A stretch of DNA of 64,000 nt from Akkermansiaceae bacterium (lineage in GTDB: Bacteria; Verrucomicrobiota; Verrucomicrobiia; Verrucomicrobiales; DEV007): the NCBI GenBank assembly GCA_024233005.1, contig JACKQE010000002.1, positions 248,001-312,000 on the forward strand, given 5' to 3'. The notes beneath the pieces were generated by a model. That model had not been told where the DNA came from. It did no database searches and worked only from the letters and a program-made list of their open reading frames with translations. The translations under genes were made by a program, and so were the position numbers. Below, in pieces: positions 52,870-61,516 of this stretch; the stretch's first letter is position 1; each line of letters begins with the position of its first letter.

Positions 52870-53005
52870 GCCTGCAAATGCGCCCCGCTCCCTGACTGTC
52901 AGGAATTCGCGTGTTAACCTCCTCTGGTGGAGAAGCTTGGAATGGGTGATAGCACCTGTGTTAGGACTGAAGGCGCCGACACTCAGCGGCAGATCGCGCC
53001 AGAAA

Positions 53006-54391
53006 TCACACCTTCGGTTCCCAACCCGGGCGGTAGTCTCGTCTCACGAGCTTGGAGGCCTCGGGATTGTCGGTGGATTTCATGTTGGGGCCGTCCCAAT
53101 TGATTGGGCGGCCCTCACCAATTTTCTGCGCGATGCAGCCGAGCAGGATAACTTCGGTGAGGTAGGCGGCGATCTCGAAATTTGAGTAGGCCGGCGTGCC
53201 GTCTGTCATCATGTTGAACCACTCCTTGACGTGGCCGGGCGAACGCGGGATCGACTGGGGAATCGTCTTGCAAAGCTCGTGCTGATCGCCGGGGAGGTAG
53301 GCCGCCTCGTCGTTCCGCTTGAGGAAGAAGGATCCACCGTAGTCATCTCCTGAATAAAACTCGCCCTCGTCTCCAATAATCAGCGCTCCGCTCTGCGGGA
53401 GCTTGCCCTGTGAAGCCACCACGTGCTTGGTGAGATCCGGGTAGGGCCGAATCGGCCAGAAGTCGGGTTTCGGATTGCCTTCGTACCAAAAAAACTTGAG
53501 TGGTGGCAACCCTTCGCGCTCCGGGAAATCGAATCGGATCCGGGAACTGAGCGGGTAAGTCTCCGGGTAATCGCGCGAGGAAAATTCGCACTCGATCCGA
53601 GTCGGATACCCGAGCTTGAGGGCGCGGAATGGCATGTTGACGGTGTGGCAGGCCATGTCGCCCAGGGCGCCGGTGCCGAAGTCTTTCCAACCGCGCCATT
53701 TGAAGGAGTGATAAACGTCGTTTTTGTACGGCCGATTCTGAGCCGGCCCCAACCAGAGATCCCAGTCGAGGTTGGCGGGAACCGGGTCTTCCCCCTCGGG
53801 ACGCGCCATCCCCTGCGGCCAGATGGGCCGGTTTGTCCAGACATGGAGTTCGAGCGGTTTTCCGATCACCCCGGCTTGGATCACTTCGACCGAACGGCGC
53901 AGACCGTCGTTGGCACTGCCCTGGTTGCCCATCTGGGTGGCCAGCTTTTTCTCGCGCGCAAGTTCCCGCATCGTTCGCGCTTCCCATACCGTTTGGGTCA
54001 GCGGTTTCTGGACGAAGGCGTGCTTGCCGAGTTGCATCGCGGCAATGCCGGCGACGCCATGGCAATGATCGGGCGTGGAGACGGTGACCGCGTCGATCCC
54101 CTTTTCCATTTCATCCAATAGCTTGCGCCAATCCTGAAACTTCGCGGCTTTGGGAAACTTCTCGGCCTTCTTGTTCAGGGTGTTGGTGTCGACATCGCAC
54201 AGGGCGACGATTTCACCGCCTTCGGCAGCGGCGTTGTCGGTGTCGCTGGACCCTTTCCCGCCGACTCCGATACAGGCGATCCGGATCTTCGAGTTCAGGT
54301 TCTGGCCGCGGACGATGGCGGGAACTCCGAAGGTGGCTCCGGCGGCGAGGCCGGTGTTGCGGAGGAATTTGCGGCGGGTGGTGGCGGACAT
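53006..54391 (-). CDS. Tat-exported Gfo/Idh/MocA family oxidoreductase
   Basis: 461 residues. Twin-arginine signal RRKFLRNTGLAAGATFG. The NAD-binding Rossmann fold opens IRIACIGVGGKGSSD, with ALCDVD. The usual EKP is QKPLTQ in HAFVQKPLTQ, a form common in secreted members from PVC bacteria. The substrate side has WRGWKDFGTGALGDMACHTV, where D and H probably bind or polarise the sugar. It oxidises or reduces sugars outside the cytoplasm, with a tightly held cofactor. The DUF1080 gene lies 46 bases upstream on the same strand and may be co-transcribed. Confidence 0.9.
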   Translation of the reverse strand: MSATTRRKFLRNTGLAAGATFGVPAIVRGQNLNSKIRIACIGVGGKGSSDTDNAAAEGGEIVALCDVDTNTLNKKAEKFPKAAKFQDWRKLLDEMEKGIDAVTVSTPDHCHGVAGIAAMQLGKHAFVQKPLTQTVWEARTMRELAREKKLATQMGNQGSANDGLRRSVEVIQAGVIGKPLELHVWTNRPIWPQGMARPEGEDPVPANLDWDLWLGPAQNRPYKNDVYHSFKWRGWKDFGTGALGDMACHTVNMPFRALKLGYPTRIECEFSSRDYPETYPLSSRIRFDFPEREGLPPLKFFWYEGNPKPDFWPIRPYPDLTKHVVASQGKLPQSGALIIGDEGEFYSGDDYGGSFFLKRNDEAAYLPGDQHELCKTIPQSIPRSPGHVKEWFNMMTDGTPAYSNFEIAAYLTEVILLGCIAQKIGEGRPINWDGPNMKSTDNPEASKLVRRDYRPGWEPKV

Positions 54392-54437
54392 GGCTTTGAG
54401 GGGTGAATGATAATGAGCTTTGGGGAATGCAGATCCT

Positions 54438-55490
54438 TTACGGTTTCTCGACGATCCAGATGTTGCGATACTGGAGTGGATTCCCGTGGCCCTGAAGCTT
54501 GATCACGCCGGGCGTTCCCTCGGCTTCATTCCTCGATCCGCCGGTCTTGCCTGTGATTTCCAGCTTGTCGTGAATCACGACTCCGTTGTGCTTCAGGGTC
54601 ATCACCGCGTTCTTGATTTTCTTGCCGTCTTTGTCGGCGACTGAATTGGTGAATTCCACATCATAGGTCTGCCAGCTCAGGGGCGGTGCGCACATATTAA
54701 CCAGCGGTTTGGCCTTGGTGTAGACACCGCCGCATTCATTGTTCTCACCCTCAAGACCAAAGGAGTCGAGAATCTGAACCTCGTAGTGATCGACCTGGTA
54801 AAAGCCACTGTTTCCGCGTCCCTGTCCCCGGGCCGCCGGCTTGAAGGGCAGCATGAATTCGAGATGCATGGTGTAGTTGTTGAACGTGTCCTTGGTCTTG
54901 ATGTCCTGCCCATCGGTGTTCAGCAACTGGGTTTTCTCGTCCACCCGTCCGCCAATAAATGCATCCTTGTGGGAGCCGTCGAAAAGAATCTTGGCGCCTT
55001 CCGGAGGCTTGGCGCCCATTGTCTTGCTGACCCGATCGACCTTGGTAAGGGTGAATGCGGTGCCGTCGGCACTTTTCCCGGTGAACTGGTCTCCCGCAAT
55101 CGCTCCGGTGTAGGGCTGGTTCCCTGCCGGGGGGAATTTTGCGGTCGCTGAAAATTCGTCCGGCTTTCCGGCAAGGTATTTCCGGTTTCCCTCGGCGGGT
55201 TTGAAGGTGGCGCCTGTGCCATCGAGCGTTCCATCCAGCAGGCTGCGGTTTTGCTGATCCCAACCTGCTCCCGGCAGTCCACCGGTAAAAAGCACCGCCT
55301 GGAACCGGCCCTCACCCAGCGCAATCACCTGGGCGCCAAGGTTGTCCCCGGCATATTCGCCTTGGATCTGAAAATCCGGAGGGAGTGTCTGGTCTTTTGG
55401 ATTCGTCCAGAGCCCGGGCTCGGCGAACACACTGGGCGCGGCGAGCAAGGCAACGCCGGAGATTACGATCGAGAGGTTGGTTAATTTCAT
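54438..55490 (-). CDS. Secreted DUF1080 (3-keto-disaccharide hydrolase-like) protein
   Basis: 350 residues from ATG 55490; upstream in-frame codons to 55550 are not signal-like. Signal peptide NLSIVISGVALLAAPSVFA. The C-terminal half is the DUF1080 jelly roll: ILFDGSHKDAFIGG, NNYTMHLEFMLPF, GRGNSGFYQVDHYEVQILDSFG, QTYDVEF and IKLQGHGNPLQYRNIWI. The N-terminal half has a second beta-rich domain. DUF1080 proteins cleave 3-keto-glycosides, which fits a Gfo/Idh oxidoreductase immediately downstream on the same strand. Confidence 0.88.
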   Translation of the reverse strand: MKLTNLSIVISGVALLAAPSVFAEPGLWTNPKDQTLPPDFQIQGEYAGDNLGAQVIALGEGRFQAVLFTGGLPGAGWDQQNRSLLDGTLDGTGATFKPAEGNRKYLAGKPDEFSATAKFPPAGNQPYTGAIAGDQFTGKSADGTAFTLTKVDRVSKTMGAKPPEGAKILFDGSHKDAFIGGRVDEKTQLLNTDGQDIKTKDTFNNYTMHLEFMLPFKPAARGQGRGNSGFYQVDHYEVQILDSFGLEGENNECGGVYTKAKPLVNMCAPPLSWQTYDVEFTNSVADKDGKKIKNAVMTLKHNGVVIHDKLEITGKTGGSRNEAEGTPGVIKLQGHGNPLQYRNIWIVEKP

Positions 55491-55605
55491 GAGATCATTC
55501 TGTTTCAATTGCACGGGGTTGCCAATGACGCATTGCCGGTTCCGACTCAACAGGGGCGGGTCGGCGACCTGACCCTGTTGGCTCGAAAGGCGGCCCTTTG
55601 ATCAC

Positions 55606-56220
55606 TCACGCCGCCGCGTGCTCGCTCGCGATATTCACGAAACAGTGGACGTGGGGAAGCACCCGGTAATTCCAGATGAAACCGGGACCGTCCAATCGCC
55701 AGAAGTGCCAGCGAACCTTTTTGTCATCGGTGCTTTCCCCGTCACGGGTGAAGGCCAGGTGAATCTGATCCATCCCGCCGTTGACCTTGATGATTTCCAT
55801 GACTTCGTCGGCGTCTTCCGTGCGGAACGGATCGAGCAGGGTTCGCATCACTTTTTCCACCTGCGCTTTCTGTCCGGCAGTGAGATCCCGGTAGGCGATT
55901 CCCGGTCGTGGTGCGTCCGCTTTCGCAAAGGTGATTCCTTTCTGGCCGTCGCCGGGATTTTCCGAAACCACCTTCTTCTGCTGTGCGGCGTCCAGCGAGT
56001 CGAAGACCGCCTGCACCTGCTCGGTCTGGTAGCGATACACATTGGAGGCGGCGTAGCCGGGGTCGCGGTGGCCATAGTAAATCGGGCCACCGAATGCCGC
56101 CCCGGGCATCGAGTTCCCGTCGCAGCGCAGGGTCAGATGGTGACCGGTGAACAGCCAGGCAAATTCCTTGTCTCCGCTGGGATCGCCGAAAATCGTGGCG
56201 CCGCAGCCGTCGAAGGAGAT
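55606..56220 (-). pseudogene. DUF3500-like protein, 5' end lost
   Basis: The frame runs from the IS junction near 56220 to the stop at 55606. Homologous-looking sequence begins ISFDGCGATIFGDPS and continues EFAWLFTGHHLTLRCDGNS, FGGPIYYGH, FDSLDAAQQKKVV, IAYRDLTAGQKAQVEKVM, DQIHLAFTRDG and FIWNYRVLPHVHCFVNI. These are C-terminal DUF3500 features. The expected N-terminal half is missing: the reading frame passes into IS sequence and stops at about 56263. It is a truncated remnant. Confidence 0.72.
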
Positions 56221-56274
56221 TAGATGAGAAGGCAGCGGGGGGCGCTTGATCGCCCTGTTATCCTAGCTGCTGTC

Positions 56275-57348
56275 ATGAAAAACAAGATCCCACGCATCAC
56301 CATCGGAACCGACCTCGGAGACAAGTCCCACGCGATCTGCGTCCTCGACAAGGCGGGCGAGATCATCGAACAACGGTCCATCACCAATCACCGCGATTCG
56401 CTCCGGAGACTCTCTCAAAAGTATCCCAAAGCCCGCATCGCAATGGAGGTGGGAACCCACAGTCCTTGGATCAGCAGGTTCTGGCAAGCCCTGGGGCACG
56501 AAGTCATCGTTGCCAATCCACGCAAACTTCGCGCTATTTACACGAGCACCCGCAAGAGCGACCAAACCGACGCCTGCATGATCGCTCGGCTCGCTCGCGT
56601 CGACCCCACCCTGCTGCACCCCATCGAGCATTCCTCCGAGGAAGCGCAGCGGGACCTGCTCCAGATCAAACTGCGCGACAACCTCGTGCGCCAGCGCGTG
56701 GACATCATTTCCTCCGTTCGATTCACCCTCAAAAGCATGGGGCTGAAAATCGCCTCACCGAACACCCAATGCTTTGCCAAACGCTGTCGCCAGAACCTTG
56801 CCGCGCTCGACCCCGTTCTGCTTGCCCACTGCGAACCCTCGCTGCGTGTCATCGATGCGCTCACCCTCAGCATCCGCGAACTTGAAAAACAGATCGAATC
56901 ATTATGCGAGAAACGGTATCCCCAAACGGAGATCCTCAGAAAGATCGCGGGAGTGGGGCCGATCACCGCGTTGACCTTTGTCCTCACCATCGGGGATCCC
57001 CGGCGGTTCCGCTCGAACCGTGATGTGGCCGCCTATCTAGGCTTGGTTCCCCGTCGGGATCAGTCGGGGGAAACGGACAAACAACTGAGGATATCGAAAG
57101 CCGGTGATGCCTATCTGCGGAGGCTGTTGGTCAGTGCCGCGCATTACATCCTTGGCCCCTTCGGCCCGGACTGCGACTTGAAACGTCATGGAGAGCAACT
57201 CGCCGCAAAGGGAGGACGCGGGGCGAAAAAGAAAGCCGTCATCGCAATCGCCAGAAAGCTTTCCGTCTTATTGCTGACCCTCTGGAGTCGCGGGGAAAGC
57301 TACGAGCCGCTGCGCAAAGCCCTGCCACTGGAAACCAGGGCCGCCTGA
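56275..57348 (+). CDS. IS110-family DEDD transposase/recombinase
   Basis: 357 residues from ATG 56275. The N-terminal RuvC-like DEDD domain shows the first Asp in GTDLGDKSHAI, Glu in AMEVGTHSPW and the Asp pair in KSDQTDACMIARL. The C-terminal transposase_20 domain has LRKIAGVGPITALTFVL, DVAAYLGLVPRRDQSG and ISKAGDAYLRRLLVSAAHY, with its catalytic Ser in the LLVSAAH segment. The reading frame is intact, so the element may still be active. Confidence 0.94.
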   Translation: MKNKIPRITIGTDLGDKSHAICVLDKAGEIIEQRSITNHRDSLRRLSQKYPKARIAMEVGTHSPWISRFWQALGHEVIVANPRKLRAIYTSTRKSDQTDACMIARLARVDPTLLHPIEHSSEEAQRDLLQIKLRDNLVRQRVDIISSVRFTLKSMGLKIASPNTQCFAKRCRQNLAALDPVLLAHCEPSLRVIDALTLSIRELEKQIESLCEKRYPQTEILRKIAGVGPITALTFVLTIGDPRRFRSNRDVAAYLGLVPRRDQSGETDKQLRISKAGDAYLRRLLVSAAHYILGPFGPDCDLKRHGEQLAAKGGRGAKKKAVIAIARKLSVLLLTLWSRGESYEPLRKALPLETRAA

Positions 57349-57768
57349 GGCCCCTCTCCCTGGAAACACGATGAAACAATTTCGAAGATTTGGAACGACC
57401 GCGAAGCAGCGCCGGCACCAGTCCCAGGGACAGAGTGCGAGAACAAGATAGCGGCGTTCCCTCCCATTTGTCACAGGAAACAAGGATCAAAATCATGCAC
57501 CAGGTCACAGCAACGGAACCGACCACTCGAGTGCGTATGGAAGCACGACTCCCTGTTTCAATCCGTAGCCAAGGGGCTGCCGCCCCAAAACCCCGCCGAG
57601 CTGATGCCAGCTCGACCGCATCGTGGATCGCCCCTCAATCCCCTCCGGGGACTTCTCCCCTCCCGTCCCCCAGGGGAAGCGGGGGGAGGTTCTCAGAAGC
57701 TGCGGGGAGGACCCCACACCACCCCTTGAAACACCAACCCGATCTATCGTCTTGAAGTAAACTTCAAT
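57349..57768 (+). other. Structured non-coding right end of the IS110 element
   Basis: 420 bases without a credible gene but with several inverted repeats. They are GTCCC-A-GGGAC at 57421-57431, GGGGC/GCCCC (57573-57586), CGAGCT/AGCTCG (57597-57614) and a long C-rich/G-rich pairing at about 57651-57690. The 7-bp TTGAAGT/ACTTCAA is at 57752-57767. IS110 relatives transcribe a bridge RNA from a non-coding end, and this is the only end long enough here. Confidence 0.45.
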
Positions 57769-58881
57769 TTGTGTTTGACTGCCTTCTCATGGAAGGCTCT
57801 GGAGAGCTACGGCAAGTTTCTGCGCGAGGAACTGGCGGGAATCAAGGATAAGGACGAGGACCCCTTGCTTGGCAAGGCAATAGGCAATGAGGAACTGAAC
57901 CGACAATTCAGGTACGAATTCATTCCCTACACACCGCAGGAGCTTATTGCCCTGGCTGAACGCGAGTTTGCCTGGTGTGAAAGCCAGATGAAGGTCGCAG
58001 CTCAGGAGATGCAATTGGGCGATGACTGGAAGAAAGCGCTGGATCGCACCAAGGCGATCTATGTGAAACCGGGTGAGCAAGAAGGCCTGGTGCGTGAAGA
58101 GGGCCGCCTCGCGATTGAATTTGTGAAATCGCACAAATTGGTGACGGTGCCTCCGGATTGCGAAGAGTGGTGGGGCACTCGCCTGCTCTCACCAGGCGAG
58201 CAGAAGCAAACGCCATACGCCGCCTACAGCGGGCACGACATCCTGGTTGCCTATGCGAACGAGACAATGAAGCATGAGGACAAGCTGATGTCGATGCGGG
58301 GCAACAACCGGCCCTTCATGCATAATGTGGTGCCACACGAATTGATCCCCGGGCATCATTTACAGAATTATATGGCCGCGAGGAACAAGCCGTATCGCCG
58401 CCTCTTCGGCACTCCCTTTTATGTGGAGGGTTGGGCCCTCTACTGGGAGATGCGCCTATGGGATCTCGGCTATCACAGCACGGCCGAGGAAAAAGTCGGC
58501 GCCCTCTTCTGGCGAATGCACCGTTGTGCCCGGATCATCGTTACGTTGAAGTTTCACCTCGGGCAGATGAAACCGGCCGAGATGGTGAAGTTCCTCACGG
58601 ATCGTGTGGGTCATGAAAAGTTCGGTGCCACCAGCGAGGTGCGCCGCTTCATCAAAGGAAACTACTCACCGCTTTACCAGTGTGGCTACATGCTCGGTGG
58701 ACTGCAAATGATTGCCCTCCACAAGGAAATCGTCGACAGTGGAACAATGACCGAGATGCAGTTTCACGATGAGCTGCTAAAACTCGGTCCTATTCCGGTG
58801 GAGATGCTCCGTGCGACCCTTCTTGATCAGCCAATTGCGCCGGACTACACGACACAGTGGAAGTTCAATGCCGGACATTGA
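57769..58881 (+). pseudogene. DUF885-family protein, 5' end lost
   Basis: About 365 residues of a DUF885 protein, which is normally near 580-600. The start shown is a TTG; recognisable homology begins near WKALESYGKFLREEL at 57787. The C-terminal part is well preserved, including the metallopeptidase-like HELIPGHHLQNYM, PFYVEGWALYWEMRLWDLG and SPLYQCGYMLGGLQM. The missing N-terminal half, signal and start codon, and its place right beside the IS, indicate truncation. A shortened protein could still be made. Confidence 0.72.
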
Positions 58882-59184
58882 TGTGCCAGGGGTGATGATG
58901 AAACCGACCAGCGGTAAAGCCGGACCGACAGCCCGGAGAACAGCGCCTCGGGATCGAGAGGGAGATTCTTCCGTTTTGAGAATGGATACCATCAGGCGAC
59001 CGCGCGCGGCCCTTCAGTCCTTGTTGTCCGCTTCAGGGGCGCAAACCCGCTGGAGTTTCTTGTTGGAAGGCTTGATTCGTGGCGTGTTTGACCTTTCCCG
59101 TCAGCGTCGTCGGTCCGTCTCAGGCCTACCGTAAGCTCTGCTCGATAAATCAACAACCAAGGGACGCAGTGCCCCCGCCTCGCC
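58882..59184. other. 303-base spacer upstream of serine dehydratase
   Basis: No recognisable gene. An open frame on the plus strand is Arg/Ser-rich and overlaps the DUF885 stop, so I treat it as chance. No clear promoter or riboswitch was found. Confidence 0.4.
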
Positions 59185-60744
59185 ATGACACCCGTTTCCA
59201 TCTTCAACGACGTGATCGGCCCTGTCATGCGCGGGCCGTCGAGTTCGCATTGTGCGGCAGCGCTTCGTATCGGCCGGCTGGCGCGGGATTTGATGGACGG
59301 TGAGGTCACCGAGGTGCTGGTGGAGTTTGATCGCGAGGGCTCGCTGCCGACCACGCATGAGAGTCAGGGGAGTGATTTGGGGCTCTTCGGCGGCTTGTTG
59401 GGCTGGGATGCGGATGACGAGCGTCTCCCGAACTCCGCGCGGGCCCTCGAAGAAGCCGGGATCAGACTGCGCATCGATACCGTCGATGTCGGCGATCCGC
59501 ATCCGAACACCTACCGCCTCACGCTGCGCAACGAACGCGAAACGCACTCGCTCATCGCCATCTCTACCGGCGGTGGCATGATGGAGGTTCTCAGTATCGA
59601 CGGCGTGAACCTGTCCATTGACGGCGGCTATCATGAAACCCTGATCTGGATGCGGAAGGAGGATGCAGATAAGAGTGGCTGCATCACGCCGGCCGATGAA
59701 GTCATCCAACACGACCTGGGTGACATTACCCTCTGGCAGGTCAAGGCCAACACCTTCGCCCGATCCGATTTATTCAATCCTATCTGTGTCAAAACGCTCT
59801 CGCCGGTGCTCCCAGTGCCTTCGCGCAAAGACCTGCGGGTGCCCTTCACAAGCTGCACGGAAATGCTGCACCACGATGGCGACAAACGCACCCCGCTCTG
59901 GCAACTCGCCGTAGATTATGAGATGGCACGTGGCAACTTCTCGGAGCGTGAAGTCATCGACAAGATGATCGCCATCGTGCGCATCCTGCGGAAATCCATC
60001 GCCAGCGGCATTGCGGGCACGAGTTATGAAGATCGTGTCCTTGGTCATCAAAGCGGCCGTTTTTTCGATCTTATGAAGTCTGGACGCCTGCTTGATGGCG
60101 GCGCGCTGAACCGCATCGTGCTCTATGTCACCGCTTTGATGGAAGTGAAGAGCAGCATGGGCGTGATCGTCGCCGCGCCGACAGCGGGCGCCTGTGCCGC
60201 GCTACCCGGGGCCGTCCTCGCCATGGCGGAGGCGATGGACAAGGACGAGGAAGAAATGGCGAGGGCCATGCTGGCCGCCGGGCTGATCGGCGTCTTTATT
60301 GCCAGTCGGTGGACCTTTGCGGCCGAGGTCGGTGGTTGCCAGGCCGAGGGGGGCTCAGCGGCCAGCATGGCGGCGGCGGCACTCGTAACGCTCGCGGGTG
60401 GGACCCGCGATCAATCCATCGCCGCAGCCTCGATGGCCTTTCAGAGCATGCTCGGCCTCATTTGTGATCCCATCGCGAATCGCGTCGAGGCACCATGCCT
60501 CGGAAAGAACGTCATGGCGGCCAGTAACGCCCTTTCCTGTGCCAACATGGCGTTGGCCGATTTTGATCCGCTGATCCCGCTCGATGAAGTCATTGACGCG
60601 GCGAAGGACGTCTCCGCCATGATGCCCCGAGAACATCGCTGCACCTCGCTCGGGGGACTGGCCATCACGCCGACCTCGCTGGAGATCGAAAGGAAGCTGG
60701 CGTCCTTCAAAACGAAATCCTGCGGCGGTTGCGGCTGTCACTGA
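59185..60744 (+). CDS. sdaA: L-serine ammonia-lyase (serine dehydratase), fused alpha/beta Fe-S type
   Basis: 519 residues, longer than the roughly 455 of common fused SdaA proteins. The beta domain opens FNDVIGPVMRGPSSSHCAAALRIGRLA, with SSSH as the typical motif. The alpha domain has MGVIVAAPTAGACAALPG, the Fe-S Cys in EVGGCQAEGG and ICDPIANRVEAPC (third Cys), and it ends in SCGGCGCH. It converts L-serine to pyruvate and ammonia with an oxygen-sensitive [4Fe-4S] cluster. The short Cys-rich tail is the site of the penultimate-Cys tail insertion seen in this type. Confidence 0.93.
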   Translation: MTPVSIFNDVIGPVMRGPSSSHCAAALRIGRLARDLMDGEVTEVLVEFDREGSLPTTHESQGSDLGLFGGLLGWDADDERLPNSARALEEAGIRLRIDTVDVGDPHPNTYRLTLRNERETHSLIAISTGGGMMEVLSIDGVNLSIDGGYHETLIWMRKEDADKSGCITPADEVIQHDLGDITLWQVKANTFARSDLFNPICVKTLSPVLPVPSRKDLRVPFTSCTEMLHHDGDKRTPLWQLAVDYEMARGNFSEREVIDKMIAIVRILRKSIASGIAGTSYEDRVLGHQSGRFFDLMKSGRLLDGGALNRIVLYVTALMEVKSSMGVIVAAPTAGACAALPGAVLAMAEAMDKDEEEMARAMLAAGLIGVFIASRWTFAAEVGGCQAEGGSAASMAAAALVTLAGGTRDQSIAAASMAFQSMLGLICDPIANRVEAPCLGKNVMAASNALSCANMALADFDPLIPLDEVIDAAKDVSAMMPREHRCTSLGGLAITPTSLEIERKLASFKTKSCGGCGCH

Positions 60745-60912
60745 ACATCCTCCTTTCTTTGCGACTCACGCAGCCGCCTGCCGGAAAATGGTGGAGTCAT
60801 TTCGGCCTACCTAAATGGTGATGCCAACGGATGGACCCTCGAAAGCACGGTGACGAGGCTCCTTCCAAGGAAAGCCCGGACCAGCCCTATCTCCTCCCCG
60901 ACGATCCCATGA

Positions 60913-61200
60913 ACCTTCGCACCAAGCGGCTACCAGTTCAGCGAAGTGTCCAGCGCGATGCAGAAAGCAATTCGCCGGGCCGACGCGAAACTCGCTGGCT
61001 ACTGGGCGATGGAACTCTGGGAGAGCGGCTTCGGCCTGTATTGCTGGAAGCGGCTTCTCACCGTGAACGCGGAGGACTGCTGGGGCATCCTCACTGCGGA
61101 AGTGAAGGCACTGCACGACGTCTACCTTGTTGTGAACGAGGGCCTGCCCGCCAAGCAGCACCGGGGGCGCATCTTCATCTCCAAGGCGACTGATAGGCAT
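60913..61200 (+). pseudogene. Remnant of an AAA-protein (RarA C-terminal-like) domain
   Basis: A fragment in one frame, preceded by an in-frame stop at 60910, reads GYQFSEVSSAMQKAIRRADA, then LAGYWAMELWESGFGLYCWK and RLLTVNAEDCWGILTAEVKA. It fades before the EF-hand gene at 61209. The series SSAMQKAIRR-A-YWAMEL-WKRLL-AED resembles the helical region of RarA/MgsA-like AAA+ proteins (SALHKSVR...ALYWLARM...RRLVRMAVED). No ATPase part is present, so this is a fragment. The identification is by eye. Confidence 0.4.
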
Positions 61201-61208
61201 TTCCTTTT

Positions 61209-61493
61209 TCAACCCCTCGGCTCCCTTCCCGCCGAAGGCCCGGGGTCGGTGGGGTTCGGCTTGTGCAGCGTCGTGGCGAGTTCGGAGGCGTCGATGAAAC
61301 CGTCGGCATTCGCATTGCCGGATTCGATGTGCTGGTCGCCGTGATGCTTCGCCTGCACATCGTGCGGCAGGTATTCGGCGAGGTTCAGTTTTCCGTCGTG
61401 GTCTTTGTCGGCCGCCTTGAGGATGCGGGCGATCAGCGGAGTGTCGTCTGCGGCCAGCAGGGTGGCAGCGGAGAGGAAGAGGATGGCTCTCAT
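61209..61493 (-). CDS. Secreted small EF-hand protein
   Basis: 94 residues from ATG 61493. A signal peptide MRAILFLSAATLLAAD is followed by two calcium-binding loops, DKDHDGKLNLAEY and a second, NANADGFIDASEL. The second loop starts with Asn rather than Asp, a tolerated change. It starts 23 bases after the DUF1592-class gene stop on the same strand. EF-hand proteins commonly lie next to this class of cytochrome-containing proteins in PVC bacteria. Confidence 0.72.
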   Translation of the reverse strand: MRAILFLSAATLLAADDTPLIARILKAADKDHDGKLNLAEYLPHDVQAKHHGDQHIESGNANADGFIDASELATTLHKPNPTDPGPSAGREPRG

Positions 61494-61516
61494 GACGGAC
61501 CGGAATGGGCTGCAAC

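Larger units (their letters stand above)
52611..53005. other. 395-base non-coding spacer
   Basis: Between the stop of the Gfo/Idh gene and the start of rlpA, both on the minus strand. It holds the 13-bp hairpin and the attC-like site. A further weak GTTCG/CGAAC inverted repeat lies at about 52762-52790. No coding capacity is recognised. Confidence 0.6.
56221..57768 (+). mobile_element. IS110-family insertion sequence
   Basis: The left limit is set where DUF3500-like sequence ends (about 56220) and the right where DUF885-like sequence starts (about 57769-57780). The element has one transposase gene, 54 bases of left non-coding sequence and a 420-base right non-coding end. I see no terminal inverted repeats and no target duplication, as usual for this family. 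The right boundary is approximate. Confidence 0.7.

Noticed and set aside
53006..55490. A complete secreted sugar-degradation operon
   Set aside because: Only Gfo/Idh and DUF1080 proteins are adjacent; no transporter or regulator is present to support a full operon.
58811..59134. Arg/Ser-rich frame after the DUF885 remnant
   Set aside because: It overlaps the DUF885 coding end and shows no protein family features.
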